Shown piece after piece: positions 14,074-22,333 of a stretch of 25,611 bases of DNA (its first letter is position 1; the number at the start of each line of letters is the position of its first letter). Source of the DNA: an uncultured Oscillospiraceae bacterium (lineage in GTDB: Bacteria > Bacillota > Clostridia > Oscillospirales > Oscillospiraceae); assembly GCA_910584835.1 (NCBI GenBank), contig CAJUEG010000039.1, positions 1 through 25,611 of the forward strand, written 5' to 3'. The notes beneath the pieces were generated by a model. The model was not told the origin of the DNA. It was given only the letters and a program-made list of their open reading frames with translations, and ran no database searches. Position numbers and translations under genes: made by a program.

Positions 14074-15795
14074 TCACGGCTCCCTCCACACCGCGTAGCC
14101 GAAGGGCCCCAGCCGCCCCGGTTCCCACTCCTGTTCCAGCGCCGGGGGCGCGGCGGGCGCGGCGTCTTTCAGAGAAGCCGTTTGATTTCCTGCGTTCAGA
14201 GCCGCAATAACCGCGCTGCCCCCCAGCCGGCGCTCATAGACATACAGCCGGCCGTCGGCCCGCAATGTTTTCCAATCGCCCAGCGCCAGCACGTCGTCCT
14301 GCCGCCGCAGGGCAATGAGCCTCTGAAAAAATTCACGCAGGTCGTGGGGAGGGCCGCCCCAGGGCATAGGGCCGCGATACTCCGGCTCGCTTGCGCCGCA
14401 CACCCCCAGCTCATCGCCGTAGAATACGCACGGGACTCCCGGGGCGGTGAACAGAAACACCTCCGCCAGCCGCAGCCGCCGGACATCCCCGCCGCACAGG
14501 GACAGAAAGCGGCCCACGTCGTGGCTGTCCAGCAGGTTGAGCTGCCCCTGCACGATCCCGGTGGGGTAGCGGCGCAGCATCTGGGCGATCCGGGCGCTGA
14601 ACCGGGGGGCGTCAATGGCGCCCAGGGCGAAGAAGTCCCGGCAGTGTTTCCGAAAGTCGTAATTCATGGCAGAGTCGAACATGTCCCCCCGCAGCCAGCT
14701 CTCGGCGTTCTCCCAGATCTCGCCGATCATCACGCTGTTCGGATCAATGGCCCGGGCTGTGCGCTTGAACTCCCGCCAGAACTCCCGGTCCACCTCGTTG
14801 GCCACATCCAGCCGCCAGCCGTCCACATGGTACTCCCGAATCCAATGGGCGCAGACTTTCATAAAGTAATCCCGCACCTCGGGATTTGAGGTGTTGAGCT
14901 TGGGCATCTTGGGCTCATAGGCGAAGCTGGCGTAGCCGGGAGCCGTACCCTCGGGCGGCCGGGTCACGGGGAAGGTGAGGTCGTAGAACCAGTCCTTATA
15001 CCGGGACCGCTCCCCATTGCGTACCACGTCGTCGAAGGCGAAGAAGTGCCAGCTGCAGTGGTTGAACACCCCGTCGATCACCACGCGCAGCCCCAGGCTG
15101 TGGGCCCGCTCCACCAGCTCCCGGAAATCGCCGTCGGCGCCCAGGCTGGGGGAGATGTGGAAATAGTCCAGCGTGTCGTAGCGGTGGTACTCCCCGGCGG
15201 TAAAGATGGGGTTGAGATAGATGCAGCTGAAGCCCAGGCCCGCGATGTAGTCCAGATTTGCGGCGATCCCCCGGAGGGTGCCGCCCAGCCGTGACTTCAG
15301 GGTGAGCCCGTTCTCCCACACTGTTTCAGAGGGGGCGCTGGGGACGGACCGCCGGGCCGAGGCAAAGCTGTCCGGAAAAATATTATATACGACGGCGCGC
15401 TTCAGCCACTGGGGCACTGTGGCGATCTCTTCCCGCCGGATGAAGGGATACTGATAAAACTCGCTGCGTTCCAACGGAAGCTGCGGGGAGAAAATATCCG
15501 CATATAAGTACAACGCCTCATCCCCGCCGCTGAGTTCAAAGTAGTAGCACACCCGGGTATAGGGGCTGTCAAAGGTGATCTCGTAGTAGTCGAAATCCAT
15601 CTCGCGGGCGGTGCGCTCCATCTCCAGGGGGGTAAAGCGGATGGGATCGTCCGGCTGGACCCGGTCGCCGTACCAGAGGACGCAGCGCTCCAGTTCCCCC
15701 GCGGCACAGCGCAGGCGGAGGGTGAGGGACCGCTCGCTGTTGGCGAAGGCGTACTGGGACAGCGGGATATGGGTCACCGCCTGTTGTGTGATCAT
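14074..15795 (-). CDS. GH13 cyclomaltodextrinase / neopullulanase-like alpha-glucosidase (573 aa)
   Basis: Hydrolyses alpha-1,4-glucosidic bonds in maltodextrins or cyclodextrins. The start at 15795 (MITQQAV) is preferred since AGGAAA lies upstream at proper spacing; the ATG at 15801 sits directly on that site. An N-terminal beta domain (about 1-120, CBM34-like) precedes the GH13 barrel. The four conserved regions are seen: DGVFNH (241-246), GWRLDVANE with nucleophile Asp330, GEIWE with acid Glu359, and LLDSHD (His425-Asp426). No signal peptide, so it acts in the cytoplasm on imported oligosaccharides. It is the last gene of the malE-malF-malG operon, 25 nt after malG. Subfamily choice between cyclomaltodextrinase, neopullulanase and maltogenic amylase cannot be settled. 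Confidence 0.92.
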   Translation of the reverse strand: MITQQAVTHIPLSQYAFANSERSLTLRLRCAAGELERCVLWYGDRVQPDDPIRFTPLEMERTAREMDFDYYEITFDSPYTRVCYYFELSGGDEALYLYADIFSPQLPLERSEFYQYPFIRREEIATVPQWLKRAVVYNIFPDSFASARRSVPSAPSETVWENGLTLKSRLGGTLRGIAANLDYIAGLGFSCIYLNPIFTAGEYHRYDTLDYFHISPSLGADGDFRELVERAHSLGLRVVIDGVFNHCSWHFFAFDDVVRNGERSRYKDWFYDLTFPVTRPPEGTAPGYASFAYEPKMPKLNTSNPEVRDYFMKVCAHWIREYHVDGWRLDVANEVDREFWREFKRTARAIDPNSVMIGEIWENAESWLRGDMFDSAMNYDFRKHCRDFFALGAIDAPRFSARIAQMLRRYPTGIVQGQLNLLDSHDVGRFLSLCGGDVRRLRLAEVFLFTAPGVPCVFYGDELGVCGASEPEYRGPMPWGGPPHDLREFFQRLIALRRQDDVLALGDWKTLRADGRLYVYERRLGGSAVIAALNAGNQTASLKDAAPAAPPALEQEWEPGRLGPFGYAVWREP

Positions 15796-15820
15796 AAGCA
15801 TTTCCTTTCCTTAAAAACGG

Positions 15821-16663
15821 TCATTCCTTCACACCCCCGGCGGTGAGGCCGGACACCATGTATTTCTGAATTTTAAAGAAAATCAGCAGCAGGGGCAGGG
15901 AGGCCAGCATGGACGCGGCGGTGAACACGGACCAGTTGCGGCTGTAATCGTTGGACTGGAGCTGATACAGGCCGCCCGCCAGGGAGTAGGACTCGCTGTT
16001 GAGCAGGAAGGTGGTGGCGAACAGGTACTCGTTCCACACGGTAATGAGCACCATGACGCAGGTGACGATGATGGCGGGGCGGGCCAGGGGCAGGACGATG
16101 CGCAGGATCATCTGGAGGTCGCCGGCGCCGTCGATTTTGGAGGCCTCCTCAATCTCCCTGGGTATGGTGTCAAAGTAGCCCTTCATGTTCCAGACGGCGA
16201 ACACGCACATGGACCCGGCGTAGATGACGATCAGCCCTCCGTGGGTGTTGAGGGTGCCCGTCAGCCGCAGCACCCGGAACAGGGCGAACATGGACAGCAC
16301 CTGGGGGAAGGCGTTGAGGACCAGCAGCGCCCGCAGCAGCCCCCGCCTGCCGGCAAACCGCCAGCGGGAGGCGGCATAGGCCATGGGCACCGCGCATGTC
16401 ATGGACAGGGCGATGGTCCCGGCGCTGAGGAGCAGGGAGTTCTTCAGCCACAGCAGGAACGGCCTGTCAAACAGGATGGCCCGGTAGTTTTCCAGGGTGG
16501 GGTCCTTCGGCAGGAAGGAGAGGTCCCCGGACAGCGCCGCGCCCTGGCCGCTGAAGGAGATGGACAGGGCGTACAGCACCGGCACCAGGGTCACCAGGCA
16601 CAGCAGGAGAAAGGCCGCGTTCAGCAGCGCCAGTCTGGCGGTATTCTTTCCTTTTCTCGTCAT
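15821..16663 (-). CDS. malG: Maltodextrin ABC transporter permease, MalG-type (280 aa)
   Basis: Inner-membrane permease subunit of a carbohydrate ABC importer. GGGAGGA precedes the ATG at 16663, only 3 nt after the malF stop. Six hydrophobic segments are visible, beginning with LALLNAAFLLLCLVTLVPVL. The EAA loop that docks the ATPase is EEASKIDGAGDLQMILRIVLP. WNEYLFATTFL is also characteristic of MalG-like subunits, and the protein ends KYMVSGLTAGGVKE, the usual MalG terminus. Length is typical. The gene name follows family and context; the sugar is inferred from the adjacent GH13 enzyme. Confidence 0.92.
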   Translation of the reverse strand: MTRKGKNTARLALLNAAFLLLCLVTLVPVLYALSISFSGQGAALSGDLSFLPKDPTLENYRAILFDRPFLLWLKNSLLLSAGTIALSMTCAVPMAYAASRWRFAGRRGLLRALLVLNAFPQVLSMFALFRVLRLTGTLNTHGGLIVIYAGSMCVFAVWNMKGYFDTIPREIEEASKIDGAGDLQMILRIVLPLARPAIIVTCVMVLITVWNEYLFATTFLLNSESYSLAGGLYQLQSNDYSRNWSVFTAASMLASLPLLLIFFKIQKYMVSGLTAGGVKE

Positions 16664-16666
16664 GGC

Positions 16667-17551
16667 TCAATCCTCCCGAAGGCTGCGGTTGGTCAGGATG
16701 GAGAACAGGATGATGACCACAAACAGCAGCATGCTCACCGCGCTGGACAGCCCGTAGTTGTTCGACGCGAAGGCGTTCTGGTGGGCGTAGGTGATGACCG
16801 TATTCAGCGTGGCGCCGGTCATGTAGCCCCGCTGCTGGGTGAGCAGGTAGATGATGTCAAACTGCTTGAAGGTGATGAAGGTGGTCATCACCGCCGCCGG
16901 GGCGATGATGGGCCGGATGGCGGGGATGGTGATGGACCGCGTCCGCACCCAGAACCCCGCGCCGTCCAGGGTGGCGCTCTCATAGAGGCTGCCGTCCACG
17001 CTCTGGAGCGCCCCGTCGATGGTGGAGATCATGAAGGGCAGGGCCATCCACAGGTTCAGCGCCATACAGGACAGGAAGGCGATCCCGTTGCCGGCCAGGA
17101 AGTCCACCTTGGCAAAGCCCAGGGCGGACAGCAGCTTGTTGAGTATGCCGAACTCGGTATTGAACATCCCCACCCGCCACAGCAGGATGGAGATATAGGC
17201 GGGCACCGCCCAGGGTACCATGAGCAGGGTCTTGTACACCCGCTTCAGCCGCAGCCCGGGCGCGTTCAGCCCCAGGGCGATGAAGAACCCCAGCCCGATC
17301 TGGATGGCCATATTCAGCACGGTCCAGACCAGGGTGGTGCCCAGGGCGGACAGGAATCCGGAGTCGAGCTTGAACAGCGCCCTGGCATAGTTGTCTAACC
17401 CGATAAACCCATAGTCCGTCCAGTGATACAGGTTCATGTTGGTCAGGGATATCCACCCCGTATAGGCGATGGGAAAGGCAATGACAATGAGGATCAGCAG
17501 CAGGGCGGGGACGCAGTAAAGCCAGGGCTTCCATCTTGATTTTTGTTTCAT
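16667..17551 (-). CDS. malF: Maltodextrin ABC transporter permease, MalF-type (294 aa)
   Basis: Partner permease of the importer. The ATG at 17551 (MKQKSRWK) is chosen since GGCAGGTG lies 6 nt upstream; a GTG at 17560 overlaps that site. The first membrane segment is WLYCVPALLLILIVIAFPIAYTG in type, and about six segments follow. The EAA loop is YESATLDGAGFWVRTRSITIP. WISLTNMNLYHW and the FIGLDNYARAL segment are typical of Firmicutes MalF/AmyD proteins, which lack the large periplasmic loop of the enterobacterial protein. It is separated from malE by 114 bp containing a terminator-like hairpin. Confidence 0.92.
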   Translation of the reverse strand: MKQKSRWKPWLYCVPALLLILIVIAFPIAYTGWISLTNMNLYHWTDYGFIGLDNYARALFKLDSGFLSALGTTLVWTVLNMAIQIGLGFFIALGLNAPGLRLKRVYKTLLMVPWAVPAYISILLWRVGMFNTEFGILNKLLSALGFAKVDFLAGNGIAFLSCMALNLWMALPFMISTIDGALQSVDGSLYESATLDGAGFWVRTRSITIPAIRPIIAPAAVMTTFITFKQFDIIYLLTQQRGYMTGATLNTVITYAHQNAFASNNYGLSSAVSMLLFVVIILFSILTNRSLRED

Positions 17552-17572
17552 GTGCTTCACCTGCCAGCAAAA

Positions 17573-17597
17573 GGGGACGGCGGAAACCGCCGCCCCC
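17573..17597 (-). terminator. Intercistronic hairpin with T run between malE and malF
   Basis: On the minus strand an 11-bp GC-rich stem (17597-17587 with 17583-17573, one G-U pair) closes a TTT loop and is followed by TTTT. Such hairpins between binding-protein and permease genes commonly let the binding protein be made in excess, through partial termination or 3' protection of its message. Confidence 0.65.
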
Positions 17598-17665
17598 TTG
17601 GTTGATTCGTATTCACGCTGCTCCTGTTCACAGCGCGGTTCTAAACTCTCCGGCTCCGCGCTATG

Positions 17666-18931
17666 CTACTGCATATCCGCGATGGCCTGCTCCGCAGCTG
17701 CCTGGGCGTCCGCGGCCGCCTGGGCCGGATCGGCGCCGTTCTTGTTGATGGCGGTGAGCATGGCCTCCGCCGGACTCCACATGGCGTTCATCTCGGGGAT
17801 ATTGGGCATGGGCCGGGCGGTGGACGCGGTCTTCTGGATGACGGCGATCATCTCATTGCCGGCCACCTGGGGATCGTCATAGGACTTGTTGTTGGCGGGG
17901 GCGCAGCCGGACTTATTGGCCAGGTCCACCCCCACCTCCGGGGAGGCCATGGCGGTGAGCACCTTGGCAATGGCGTCCTTCTTCTCCGCCAGCGCCACCT
18001 TCAGCACGCCCGCGCCCTGGATGCCGGAGAAGGGGGCCAGACCGTTCCCGTTGGGCAGCTTGATGTCGGACAGGGAGGCGATGCCGTAATCAATGCCCGC
18101 GGCCTCGATGCCGGACACCAGCCAGGGCCCGCCGATGATGGCGGCGGCCTTGCCCTCGTTGAACAGGGTGGTGACGGTGTTGTAGTCGCCGTCCGCCTGG
18201 AGCGCGCCAAACTTCTGGTTATAGGCGGCCGCCTCAATGGTCTTGGGGTCGTTCAGGCCGGGCTTGCCGCTCTCGTCGATGACATAGCCGCCGAAGCCGT
18301 TGATGAAGGGGGAGACGTTGTAGGCGTTGGTGTGCTGGTTGACCACGGCGTATGTCCCGGCGGCGGTGTCGGTGTGGGCCGCCATGTAGTCGTACAGCTC
18401 TTCGGTGGTGCCGGGGATGTCCCCCTCCCACAGAGCCTTATTGTAGAGGAACACCAGCGTCTCAAAGTACACCGGGAGGAGATATTGAACTCCGCCGATC
18501 TGCCCGGCCTCCACGGTCATGGACAGGTGGTCGGACAGGATGGAGAGGTCCACCACATCGGACAGGGGCGCCAGAATGTCCATGGCGGTAAAGGTGCCCA
18601 GCACGTCATGGGCGTAAAAATACATATCGGGAGCGTTGGCGGCGTCGCTGCCGTACAGCTTGAGCTGGTTGGGCATGTCGGTCTTTTTCTCGAAAACCAC
18701 GGTGATCTGATCATCCGCCAGCTGGGCGTTGACCTGATCGGCGATGGTCTGCATGATGCCCTCGTCCCCGTCGTGCCAGATGGTGACGGCAACGGGGCCT
18801 TTGGAGTCGTCCGCGGGCTGGGAGGGGGAGCCGGCGGGGCCGGCGGAGGGCTGGGACCGGGCCGGAGCACACCCGGCCAGCGCGCCGAGGCACAGCGCCA
18901 GGGACAGCAGCAATGCGATGCCTTTCTTCAT
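17666..18931 (-). CDS. malE: Maltodextrin-binding lipoprotein, MalE-type (421 aa)
   Basis: Extracellular solute-binding protein that delivers sugar to MalFG. GGAAGGAG precedes the ATG at 18931; the frame is open further upstream but crosses the operator and promoter. The N-terminus is a lipoprotein signal with lipobox LAGC (Cys21), followed by a Ser/Pro/Ala-rich linker of about 25 residues. The mature part is a family-1 binding protein: VAVTIWHDGDEG, then PDMYFYAHDVLG, LPVYFETLVFLYNKALW and EGKAAAIIGGPWLVSG. It ends with an alanine-rich helix. First gene of the leftward operon, under a TTGACA promoter and LacI-type operators. Confidence 0.93.
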   Translation of the reverse strand: MKKGIALLLSLALCLGALAGCAPARSQPSAGPAGSPSQPADDSKGPVAVTIWHDGDEGIMQTIADQVNAQLADDQITVVFEKKTDMPNQLKLYGSDAANAPDMYFYAHDVLGTFTAMDILAPLSDVVDLSILSDHLSMTVEAGQIGGVQYLLPVYFETLVFLYNKALWEGDIPGTTEELYDYMAAHTDTAAGTYAVVNQHTNAYNVSPFINGFGGYVIDESGKPGLNDPKTIEAAAYNQKFGALQADGDYNTVTTLFNEGKAAAIIGGPWLVSGIEAAGIDYGIASLSDIKLPNGNGLAPFSGIQGAGVLKVALAEKKDAIAKVLTAMASPEVGVDLANKSGCAPANNKSYDDPQVAGNEMIAVIQKTASTARPMPNIPEMNAMWSPAEAMLTAINKNGADPAQAAADAQAAAEQAIADMQ

Positions 18932-18951
18932 GATAATTCTCCTTCCATTAT

Positions 18952-18961
18952 AAAACGTTTT
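18952..18961. promoter_or_regulatory. LacI-family operator in malE leader
   Basis: AAAACGTTTT is a perfect 10-bp palindrome with central CG, the usual core of LacI/GalR-type operators. It lies between the malE promoter and its ribosome site, where bound repressor would block transcription. A related site lies at 19118-19127. Confidence 0.6.
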
Positions 18962-19016
18962 CGTATTTTTCAGGCACGGTATGAGATGGCCATTTCTCAT
19001 AGAATTCAACAATATA

Positions 19017-19034
19017 CTTGCGTTTTCCCGCAAG
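19017..19034 (-). promoter_or_regulatory. Hairpin in the malE 5' leader
   Basis: CTTGCG (19017-19022) and CGCAAG (19029-19034) form a 6-bp inverted repeat with the 6-nt spacer TTTTCC. It falls about 15-30 nt after the predicted malE transcription start, so it could protect the 5' end of the message or be a further protein-binding site. Confidence 0.35.
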
Positions 19035-19054
19035 TTCTTGTAAAATCTAAGGGA

Positions 19055-19084
19055 AGTATAGCATTCAATTGTTTGCAGTGTCAA
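19055..19084 (-). promoter_or_regulatory. Promoter of malEFG-GH13 operon
   Basis: Minus-strand TTGACA (complement of 19079-19084) and TATACT (complement of 19055-19060) are 18 bp apart. The predicted leader to malE is about 115 nt and contains one operator and one hairpin. Confidence 0.7.
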
Positions 19085-19117
19085 CGGATTTCCCTTCGTC
19101 CAACTACACAAATTCAG

Positions 19118-19127
19118 AAAGCGTTTT
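19118..19127. promoter_or_regulatory. LacI-family operator upstream of the regulator gene
   Basis: AAAGCGTTTT, a near-palindrome with central CG, lies 27 bp before the regulator start and upstream of the malE promoter. With the site at 18952-18961 it brackets the promoter (about 166 bp apart), which would permit looping and autoregulation. Confidence 0.5.
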
Positions 19128-19153
19128 ACTGAAAACGGAAACGGAGGACCCTT

Positions 19154-20170
19154 ATGGCAGTTACCATCAAGGACATCGCCCGGGAGGCGGGCGTGTCCAT
19201 CGCCACCGTCAGCAAGGTCATCAATGACAAGGCCCATGTGGCGCCCGGCACCCGGGAGAAAGTGCTCCGGGTGATGGACAAGCTCAGCTACGCTCCCAAC
19301 GCCGCGGCGGCCAACCTGGCCCGGCGGTCCAGCAAAAACGTGCTGTATGCCGATCGGTTCTACAAGGGCCTGCCCTACGAGAACCCCCATATGTTCGACA
19401 TCATCTGCGGCGCCAGCCACGAGCTGAGCCGCAAGGGCTACCGCCTGTCCCTGCTGAATCTGGACTCCTGCGGGAAAAAACCGGAGGAGGTATTTGAAGA
19501 GGCCATTCTCAGCCGGGTGGCGGACGGAATCATCGTCAGCAGCGCCTTTGTCACCCCCCATGTGGAGCGGCTGATGCTGCGCTACGATTTCCCGCAGATC
19601 TGCATCGGGGAGCCCGGGTTCGACACCGTGCTGTCCTGGATCGACACCAACAACACGTTATCCTCCGACCTGGCGGTGGAGCATCTGCTGTCCACCGGCT
19701 GCCGGACCCTGGCATTTATGGGCGGGCGGAGGGAGGACCGCATTTTCATGGACCGGCTTCGGGGCTTTCGCTCCGCCATGGAGAAGCGGGGCCTGGAGCT
19801 CCGGGAGGAGTACATCACGTACAACCCGCCGGAGGTGGAGGCCATCGCCCGGTCTGCCGCCGCCCTGCTGGAGCTGCCCCAGCCTCCGGACGGCATGATC
19901 TGCACCAACAGCCTGATGGCGGTGGGCGCGGTCCGGGCCATCCGGGAAAAGGGGCTTGCCATACCGGGGGACGTATCCCTGGTGGCCTTTGACGACCACC
20001 CCTACTCCCCCATGGTATCTCCCCAGCCCACGATTATCGACATCGACCTGTTCAGCCTGGGGGTTCATGCCGGCGGCCTGCTGCTGAAGAAGATCCGGGA
20101 CCCGGCCATGCTGGTGCAGACCTATACCGCGCTGCCCCGTCTGCTGCTGCGGGGCACCACCCGTCCATAG
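19154..20170 (+). CDS. malR: LacI-family regulator of the maltodextrin locus (338 aa)
   Basis: Sugar-responsive repressor. ACGGAGG precedes the ATG. Residues 4-23 (TIKDIAREAGVSIATVSKVI) are the LacI helix-turn-helix, followed by the hinge helix region with YAPNAAAANLARRSS. Residues about 60-335 are the periplasmic-binding-protein-like effector domain, with DGIIVSSA, LAFMGGRRED, DGMICTNSLMAVGAVRAIRE and VAFDDHPYSP segments. It is divergent from malE with two palindromic operators between, so it very probably controls the operon, with maltose or maltodextrin as inducer (inferred). The name malR is by context, not proven orthology. Confidence 0.92.
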   Translation: MAVTIKDIAREAGVSIATVSKVINDKAHVAPGTREKVLRVMDKLSYAPNAAAANLARRSSKNVLYADRFYKGLPYENPHMFDIICGASHELSRKGYRLSLLNLDSCGKKPEEVFEEAILSRVADGIIVSSAFVTPHVERLMLRYDFPQICIGEPGFDTVLSWIDTNNTLSSDLAVEHLLSTGCRTLAFMGGRREDRIFMDRLRGFRSAMEKRGLELREEYITYNPPEVEAIARSAAALLELPQPPDGMICTNSLMAVGAVRAIREKGLAIPGDVSLVAFDDHPYSPMVSPQPTIIDIDLFSLGVHAGGLLLKKIRDPAMLVQTYTALPRLLLRGTTRP

Positions 20171-20264
20171 GCCCCGCTGGGCCCGCACGCAGGCGCTGCC
20201 AGGGCGGGCTTCCACGGAGGATTATGCGCGGCCAAATGCCTTGCGGCGGAACCGCCCGTCCCGC

Positions 20265-20293
20265 TTGCCAAAATCCCGGAAAGCGGTTATAAT
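20265..20293 (+). promoter_or_regulatory. Promoter of the TGS/uridine-kinase gene
   Basis: TTGCCA (20265-20270) and a perfect TATAAT (20288-20293) are 17 bp apart, giving a leader of about 150 nt before the ATG at 20451. I see no known riboswitch in that leader. Confidence 0.75.
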
Positions 20294-20450
20294 TTGAATA
20301 TGATCGGAGATGTCGTCAGAAGAATCCGCTTTCCCCTGCGGTATGGTTCTTATGCGCATATTTTCTGCAAAACGCCGCATGAGAATGGGTCCGGGCGCGG
20401 CAATCCGTTTCCCCGTCAGGAAATCACACATATAGATAGGAGGCTGCCAT

Positions 20451-22121
20451 ATGGAAGAAAAGAGAATGGTAAAGGTCATGGTGGACGGCGCGGAATACGC
20501 CTATCCCCAGGGGACGCCCTACCGCGCCATCGCGGCGGACTTTCAGCATCGATTTCCCTACGATATCCTGCTGGTCAACCGGGACGGAAAGCTCTGTGAA
20601 CTCCACAAGCCCTTGGACCGGGACTGTTCGCTGAAAATGATTACCGCCCAGGACATTCCCGGCATTCAGACCTACGAGCGCAGCGCAGTCTTTCTGATGC
20701 TTAAAGCGTTTTATGACGTGGCAGGCCGGGAAAACGTGGAGCGCATCTGCGTGGAGTGCTCCCTCAGCCGCGCCCTCTTTATCCGCGCGCAGGGCAATTT
20801 CGTCCTGGACCAGGCTCTGCTGGACCGGGTGGAGGCGCGTATGCGGGAGCTGTCCTCCCAGGCGCTCCCCATTGAAAAGCGCTCCATCAGCACCGACGAC
20901 GCCATAGAGCTGTTCCAGCGGGCGCGGCTGCTCCATAAGGCCCAGCTGCTCAGCTTCCGGATCAACTCCCACGTCAACGTATACTCTCTGGACGGCTTTG
21001 TGGACTATTTCTACGGCTATATGGCGCCGGACACCGGATATATCAGGTGTTTTGCCCTGGAACTGTTTGAGAACGGCTTCGTTCTTCGCCTGCCCACCCG
21101 GAAGGACCCCGACCACTTGGGGGAATTCCGGCCCGCCATGAAGGTATTCCGGGAGCTGTACGAATCCAACCTGCGGGCCGAGGCGCTGAACATCTCCAAT
21201 GTGGCGGAGCTGAACACCGCCGTCTCCCAGGGCCGCGCCACACCGATTATCCTGACTTACGAGGCCATGATGGAGAAAAAAATCGGCGATATCGCCGCCG
21301 AAATCGCCGCCCTCAGGGAGGTCCGCTTCGTCATGATCGCCGGGCCCTCCTCCTCCGGCAAAACCACCTTTTCCCACCGGCTGTCCACCCAGCTGCGTGC
21401 CTGCGGCCTGCGGCCCCACGCCATCGCCACGGACAACTACTTCAGGAACCGGGAGGACACCCCCCGGGACGAAAACGGCCAGTACGACTTTGAGGGCCTG
21501 GGCGCCATGGATGTGGAGCAGTTCAACAAAGACATGGTGCGGCTGCTCAACGGCGAGACCGTGGAACTCCCCACCTATAATTTTAAAAAGGGCATCCGGG
21601 AGTATAACGGGAACTTCCTCACCCTGGGAGATGGGGACGTGCTGGTCATCGAGGGCATCCACTGCCTCAACGACCAGTTCACATACGCGCTGCCCAGGCA
21701 GAGCAAATACAAGGTCTACATCAGCTGCCTCACCACACTGAATATCGACGACCACAACCGCATCCCCTCCACCGACGCCCGCCTCCTCCGGCGGATCGAG
21801 CGGGACGCCCGGACCCGGGGCTACAGCGCGCAGGCCACCATCAAAATGTGGCCCTCCGTCCGCCGGGGCGAGGAGAACAACATCTTCCCGTTCCAGGACA
21901 GCGCGGACGTGATTTTCAACTCGGCCCTGATTTATGAGACGGCCCTGCTGAAGCCCTACGTGCAGCCCCTGCTCTTTGGCGTCCCCCGGGACAGCGAGGA
22001 GTATATTGAGGCCAAGCGGCTGCTGAAATTCCTGAACTACTTCCTTCCCATCCCCTCGGACAACATTCCCAAGACCTCCCTGATGCGGGAGTTCATCGGC
22101 GGGGGCTGCTACCACGCCTGA
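20451..22121 (+). CDS. TGS domain / uridine kinase-like nucleoside kinase fusion (556 aa)
   Basis: Multi-domain protein. Residues about 5-70 are a TGS domain like that of threonyl-tRNA synthetase and Rel enzymes. Residues about 75-260 resemble the ThrRS second additional (SAD-like) region, though the HxxxH zinc motif is not evident to me. Residues about 290-490 are a uridine-kinase/phosphoribulokinase-type P-loop domain: Walker A GPSSSGKTTF (298-307), ATDNYF, YDFEGLGAMD, and VLVIEGIHCLND. ATAGGAGG precedes the ATG. Such fusions are widespread in Clostridia and are usually annotated as uridine or nucleoside kinase; whether they phosphorylate uridine and what the TGS part senses is not known to me. 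It is monocistronic with its own promoter and terminator. Confidence 0.9.
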   Translation: MEEKRMVKVMVDGAEYAYPQGTPYRAIAADFQHRFPYDILLVNRDGKLCELHKPLDRDCSLKMITAQDIPGIQTYERSAVFLMLKAFYDVAGRENVERICVECSLSRALFIRAQGNFVLDQALLDRVEARMRELSSQALPIEKRSISTDDAIELFQRARLLHKAQLLSFRINSHVNVYSLDGFVDYFYGYMAPDTGYIRCFALELFENGFVLRLPTRKDPDHLGEFRPAMKVFRELYESNLRAEALNISNVAELNTAVSQGRATPIILTYEAMMEKKIGDIAAEIAALREVRFVMIAGPSSSGKTTFSHRLSTQLRACGLRPHAIATDNYFRNREDTPRDENGQYDFEGLGAMDVEQFNKDMVRLLNGETVELPTYNFKKGIREYNGNFLTLGDGDVLVIEGIHCLNDQFTYALPRQSKYKVYISCLTTLNIDDHNRIPSTDARLLRRIERDARTRGYSAQATIKMWPSVRRGEENNIFPFQDSADVIFNSALIYETALLKPYVQPLLFGVPRDSEEYIEAKRLLKFLNYFLPIPSDNIPKTSLMREFIGGGCYHA

Positions 22122-22144
22122 CCAGGCCGGGCTGTGGAAAAGGC

Positions 22145-22177
22145 GGGGCGGCGCTTGCCTCTTTCAGGCGCCGCCCC
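22145..22177 (+). terminator. Terminator-like hairpin after the nucleoside kinase gene
   Basis: GGGGCGGCGC (22145-22154) pairs perfectly with GCGCCGCCCC (22168-22177) around a 13-nt loop. Only a weak T tract follows, so it may terminate inefficiently or act as a 3' stabiliser. Confidence 0.5.
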
Positions 22178-22298
22178 CCTTACGCCCAGCTCAGCTATTA
22201 TGAGGGCAGGGCCGCACGCGCTCCCCACACGATGTGCAAGAACATTCAAAACACCTCCGGGCGGCTCTTCTATTTCAGTCATTTTTCACAAATTCCCA

Positions 22299-22327
22299 TT
22301 GACAAACCCGCCCGCATGCGGTACACT
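22299..22327 (+). promoter_or_regulatory. Promoter of the mgtC-like gene pair
   Basis: A perfect TTGACA (22299-22304) and TACACT (22322-22327) are 17 bp apart. The transcript would start near 22334 and carry a leader of about 155 nt. Confidence 0.75.
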
Positions 22328-22333
22328 GGGTTC

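Noticed and set aside
16241..17398. Long rightward frame opposite the permease genes
   Set aside because: Gln/Gly/His-rich low-complexity translation typical of antisense reading of GC-rich membrane-protein genes; the permeases are certain.
17663..19132. Long rightward frame opposite malE
   Set aside because: Shadow of malE, crosses the operon promoter and operators, and has no domain.
20424..22115. Leftward frame spanning the whole nucleoside kinase gene
   Set aside because: Mirror of a well-supported gene; no start signal or recognisable motif.
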